Positions 62,362 to 64,000 of a stretch of DNA of 64,000 nt are shown in pieces. The notes beneath the pieces were generated by a model. It was not told where the DNA came from and made no database searches. It worked only from the letters and a program-made list of their open reading frames with translations. Location of the stretch: the NCBI GenBank assembly GCA_001799635.1, contig MGTV01000039.1:56612-120611 (forward strand), in the 5' to 3' direction. The DNA is from Elusimicrobia bacterium GWA2_62_23 (GTDB lineage: Bacteria > Elusimicrobiota > Elusimicrobia > Elusimicrobiales > UBA9959). A program made the position numbers and the translations under genes. Each line of letters opens with the position of its first letter. The first letter of the stretch is position 1.

Positions 62362-63756
62362 TTACCCCGCAAACATCCCCCGGGCCGTCATGACTATGAC
62401 GAAGAGGATCGCCACCGGGCAGACGTAGCGTATCAGGAAAGCCCAAACGCGCGCGCCGGGAAAAGAATTCCCCTCCGCCTTCAGTTCGGCTATCGCCTTG
62501 TCCGCTCCCCACACCCAGCCCACGAAAACGGAGATGAGCAGGCCGCCAATAGGCAGCGCCCAGTTGTTCCAGACCACCGCCATCAGCGAAAGGAAATCCA
62601 TCCCCGTCCCGGGAACCTTTGTCAGCCACGCCACTGCACCCTGCGAGAGCACCGAGGGTACTGCCATGGCCGCCACGGCCAGCGTTACCAGGAGCACGGA
62701 CTTGCGCCGGCACCACCCTCGGTCCACCATGGCCGCCGTGGGTACTTCTAACAGGGAGATGGTGCTGGTGAGCGCCGCCAGCGTGAGCAGCACGAAGAAA
62801 GCCGCTCCGAACAGGGCGCCTCCGGGCATGGAGGCGAAAAGGTTGGGAAGCACGGAGAAGATCAGCCCCGGGCCGCCTTCTGCCGGGTTGAAGCCGGCTA
62901 TGGAGAACCCCACGGGGAAGACTACGAACCCGGCCAGCAGGGCCACCATGGTGTCCAGCCCGGCCACCCAGCCGGCGGCCTTCACGGCGTTGGTCTTCTT
63001 CGAAAGATAGCTGCCGTAGGTTATCATGGCGCCCATACCGAGGCTGAGCGAAAAGAAAGCCTGCCCCAGCGCGGCGTTGAGCACGGCGATGTTCGCCATC
63101 TCCTTAAGGTCCGGCTTGAGGTAATACGCCAGCCCGGAGGCGGCGCCCGGCAGGAAGAGGGCGCGCGCCCCCAGCAGCACGAGCAGGATGAAAAGCGCCG
63201 GCATCATTACCTTGGAGGCCTTCTCTATGCCTTCGCGCACGCCGCCCAGGAGTATCCCGGCGGTGATGGTCAGCACGGCGAAAGAGAGCAGGACGTTCTT
63301 TGACCCGTCGGCCACGAAAGCCCCGAAGAAGGCCCCCGGGGCCTGGCCCACGCAACCGCTCAGGGAGAACCAGATATAGGCCAGCGTCCAGCCGGCGATG
63401 ACGCAGTAGAAAGAAAGTATCCCCACCCCGGCCGTGACGCCCAGGGCGCCGGCCAGCCACCAGGGGGTAGCCGGCTTGGTCACCTGGAAGGCGCCTATAG
63501 GATCGCGCCCCGAGGAGCGGCCAAGCGCCAGTTCCGCCACCAGTATGGGCAGGCAGATAAAGACCACGCAGCAGAGGTAAAGCATTACAAATACGGCGCC
63601 GCCGCCCTTGCCCACCTGCATGGGAAAGCCCCAGATATTGCCCAGGCCCACGGCGGAACCGGCAGCGGCCATGATGAAGCCGAAATTGGAGCCCCAGGAG
63701 CCGCGCGCAGCGGCCCCGTCGGTGGAGTGATCGTTCTGTGAGAGGTTGGTTTCCAT
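62362..63756 (-). CDS. Sodium-dependent transporter of the NSS/SNF family
   Basis: 464 residues with about 11-12 helices. The family start W-G-S-N-F-G-F-I-M-A-A-A-G-S-A-V-G-L-G-N-I-W-G-F-P carries the sodium- and substrate-binding unwound helix, and GMGAMITYGSYL lies in helix 6. NSS bacterial members import amino acids with sodium. The preferred substrate is not shown. TAACAT about 10 bases upstream of the ATG may be a further near-start -10, but it is weak. Confidence 0.9.
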   Translation of the reverse strand: METNLSQNDHSTDGAAARGSWGSNFGFIMAAAGSAVGLGNIWGFPMQVGKGGGAVFVMLYLCCVVFICLPILVAELALGRSSGRDPIGAFQVTKPATPWWLAGALGVTAGVGILSFYCVIAGWTLAYIWFSLSGCVGQAPGAFFGAFVADGSKNVLLSFAVLTITAGILLGGVREGIEKASKVMMPALFILLVLLGARALFLPGAASGLAYYLKPDLKEMANIAVLNAALGQAFFSLSLGMGAMITYGSYLSKKTNAVKAAGWVAGLDTMVALLAGFVVFPVGFSIAGFNPAEGGPGLIFSVLPNLFASMPGGALFGAAFFVLLTLAALTSTISLLEVPTAAMVDRGWCRRKSVLLVTLAVAAMAVPSVLSQGAVAWLTKVPGTGMDFLSLMAVVWNNWALPIGGLLISVFVGWVWGADKAIAELKAEGNSFPGARVWAFLIRYVCPVAILFVIVMTARGMFAG

Positions 63757-63793
63757 AATTGTGCTATGTTACTAAATTACAAATCGGCCGGAC

Positions 63794-63828
63794 AAAAAAA
63801 GAGAGCCGCGGTTTTAGCCGCGGCTCTC
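63794..63828 (-). terminator. Intrinsic terminator of the right-edge gene
   Basis: A perfect 11-bp stem, GAGAGCCGCGG (63801-63811) with CCGCGGCTCTC (63818-63828), has a 6-base loop. On the minus strand it is followed by seven T residues. It lies 16 bases after the stop at 63845. Confidence 0.9.
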
Positions 63829-63844
63829 CTCTTGTTTTCGTGCC

Positions 63845-64000
63845 TTACTTCCTGGCGGCGGCGAGCATCGAGTGCAACTTGTCCGTGGCGCCCTTGATGC
63901 CGTTGGTGACGTCGGCCACCATCTTCGGGTCCCAGTCCTTCTTCTCCACGCGCAGGAACGAGGTCTTGTCCACGCGGTTGTCGAAGCGGCCTATCGGCAG
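63845..64000 (-). CDS. C-terminal fragment of an unrecognised protein, cut by the window edge
   Basis: The frame is open from the right edge to TAA at 63845, giving 51 residues (…FDNRVDKTSFLRVEKKDW…, ending LAAARK). It is Lys/Asp-rich and helical with no known motif. A strong terminator follows, and codon use matches neighbouring genes, so it is a real gene end. Confidence 0.6.
   Translation of the reverse strand: MPIGRFDNRVDKTSFLRVEKKDWDPKMVADVTNGIKGATDKLHSMLAAARK

Overview
The window is GC-rich, densely packed bacterial chromosome (by eye about two thirds G+C). Lipid A, heptose and Kdo synthesis genes, Lpt exporter genes and a type IVa pilus assembly locus point to a diderm, LPS-bearing, piliated bacterium. 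I cannot assign a phylum from sequence alone; an uncultured Elusimicrobiota-like lineage is a guess from the gene mix. No transposase, integrase, phage gene, CRISPR array or rRNA was seen.

Layout. (1) 1-11.5 kb, + strand: envelope operons: heptosyltransferase (cut by the left edge), lpxK, gmhB-like phosphatase, an ICMT-like membrane methyltransferase, a DUF3108 protein, heptose-7-P kinase, kdsB, pyrG, kdsA, a zinc-ribbon protein, kdsD, lptC, lptA, lptB. (2) 11.5-16.5 kb, - strand: an AT-richer orphan gene between two folded intergenic elements, a TPR protein, an endonuclease III-like protein, a lone receiver domain, a gamma-carbonic anhydrase and a flippase-like membrane protein. (3) 16.6-25.4 kb, + strand: nadB, uvrA, a glycosyltransferase, a radical SAM protein, and an ABC-2 exporter whose ATPase is fused to a histone-deacetylase-like domain. 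(4) 25.4-32.8 kb, - strand: eight overlapping genes combining UbiA, three prenyl diphosphate synthases, a B12-type radical SAM protein, a homologue of the methanofuran enzyme MfnB, an unknown protein and a GPP C-methyltransferase-like enzyme. (5) 32.9-42.8 kb: a RiPP-like locus with radical SAM protein, PqqD, a 34-residue peptide, a FabD-like acyltransferase and an HprK-like kinase; facing it are two glycosyltransferases, a 1,356-residue S26 peptidase/beta-helix/nucleotidyltransferase protein and an isopentenyl-phosphate-kinase-like enzyme. (6) 42.8-57 kb: a TMTC-like membrane protein, the type IV pilus operon (PilM-N fusion, O, P, Q, B, C, four pilin-like proteins, a metalloprotease) and an OmpA-like protein. 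(7) 57-64 kb: two tandem O-antigen-ligase/TPR proteins, tRNA-Thr, an NSS-family symporter and a fragment at the right edge.

Working together. Regions 1 and 3 build and export surface glycolipids. Regions 6 and 7 build pili and probably glycosylate surface proteins or lipids. Region 4 looks like an undescribed specialised pathway: several prenyl chains, a C-methylation, a furan-forming enzyme and a prenyltransferase in one tightly coupled operon. Region 5 looks like an undescribed peptide-modification system. The two share a 79-bp divergent promoter region, and a kinase at the far end of region 5 could supply either pathway.

A recurring control feature is a near-consensus -10 box 6-9 bases before the start codon with no Shine-Dalgarno sequence. 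It appears at eight genes and implies leaderless mRNAs. Genes inside operons instead overlap by 4 bases and often use GTG, TTG and apparently CTG starts.
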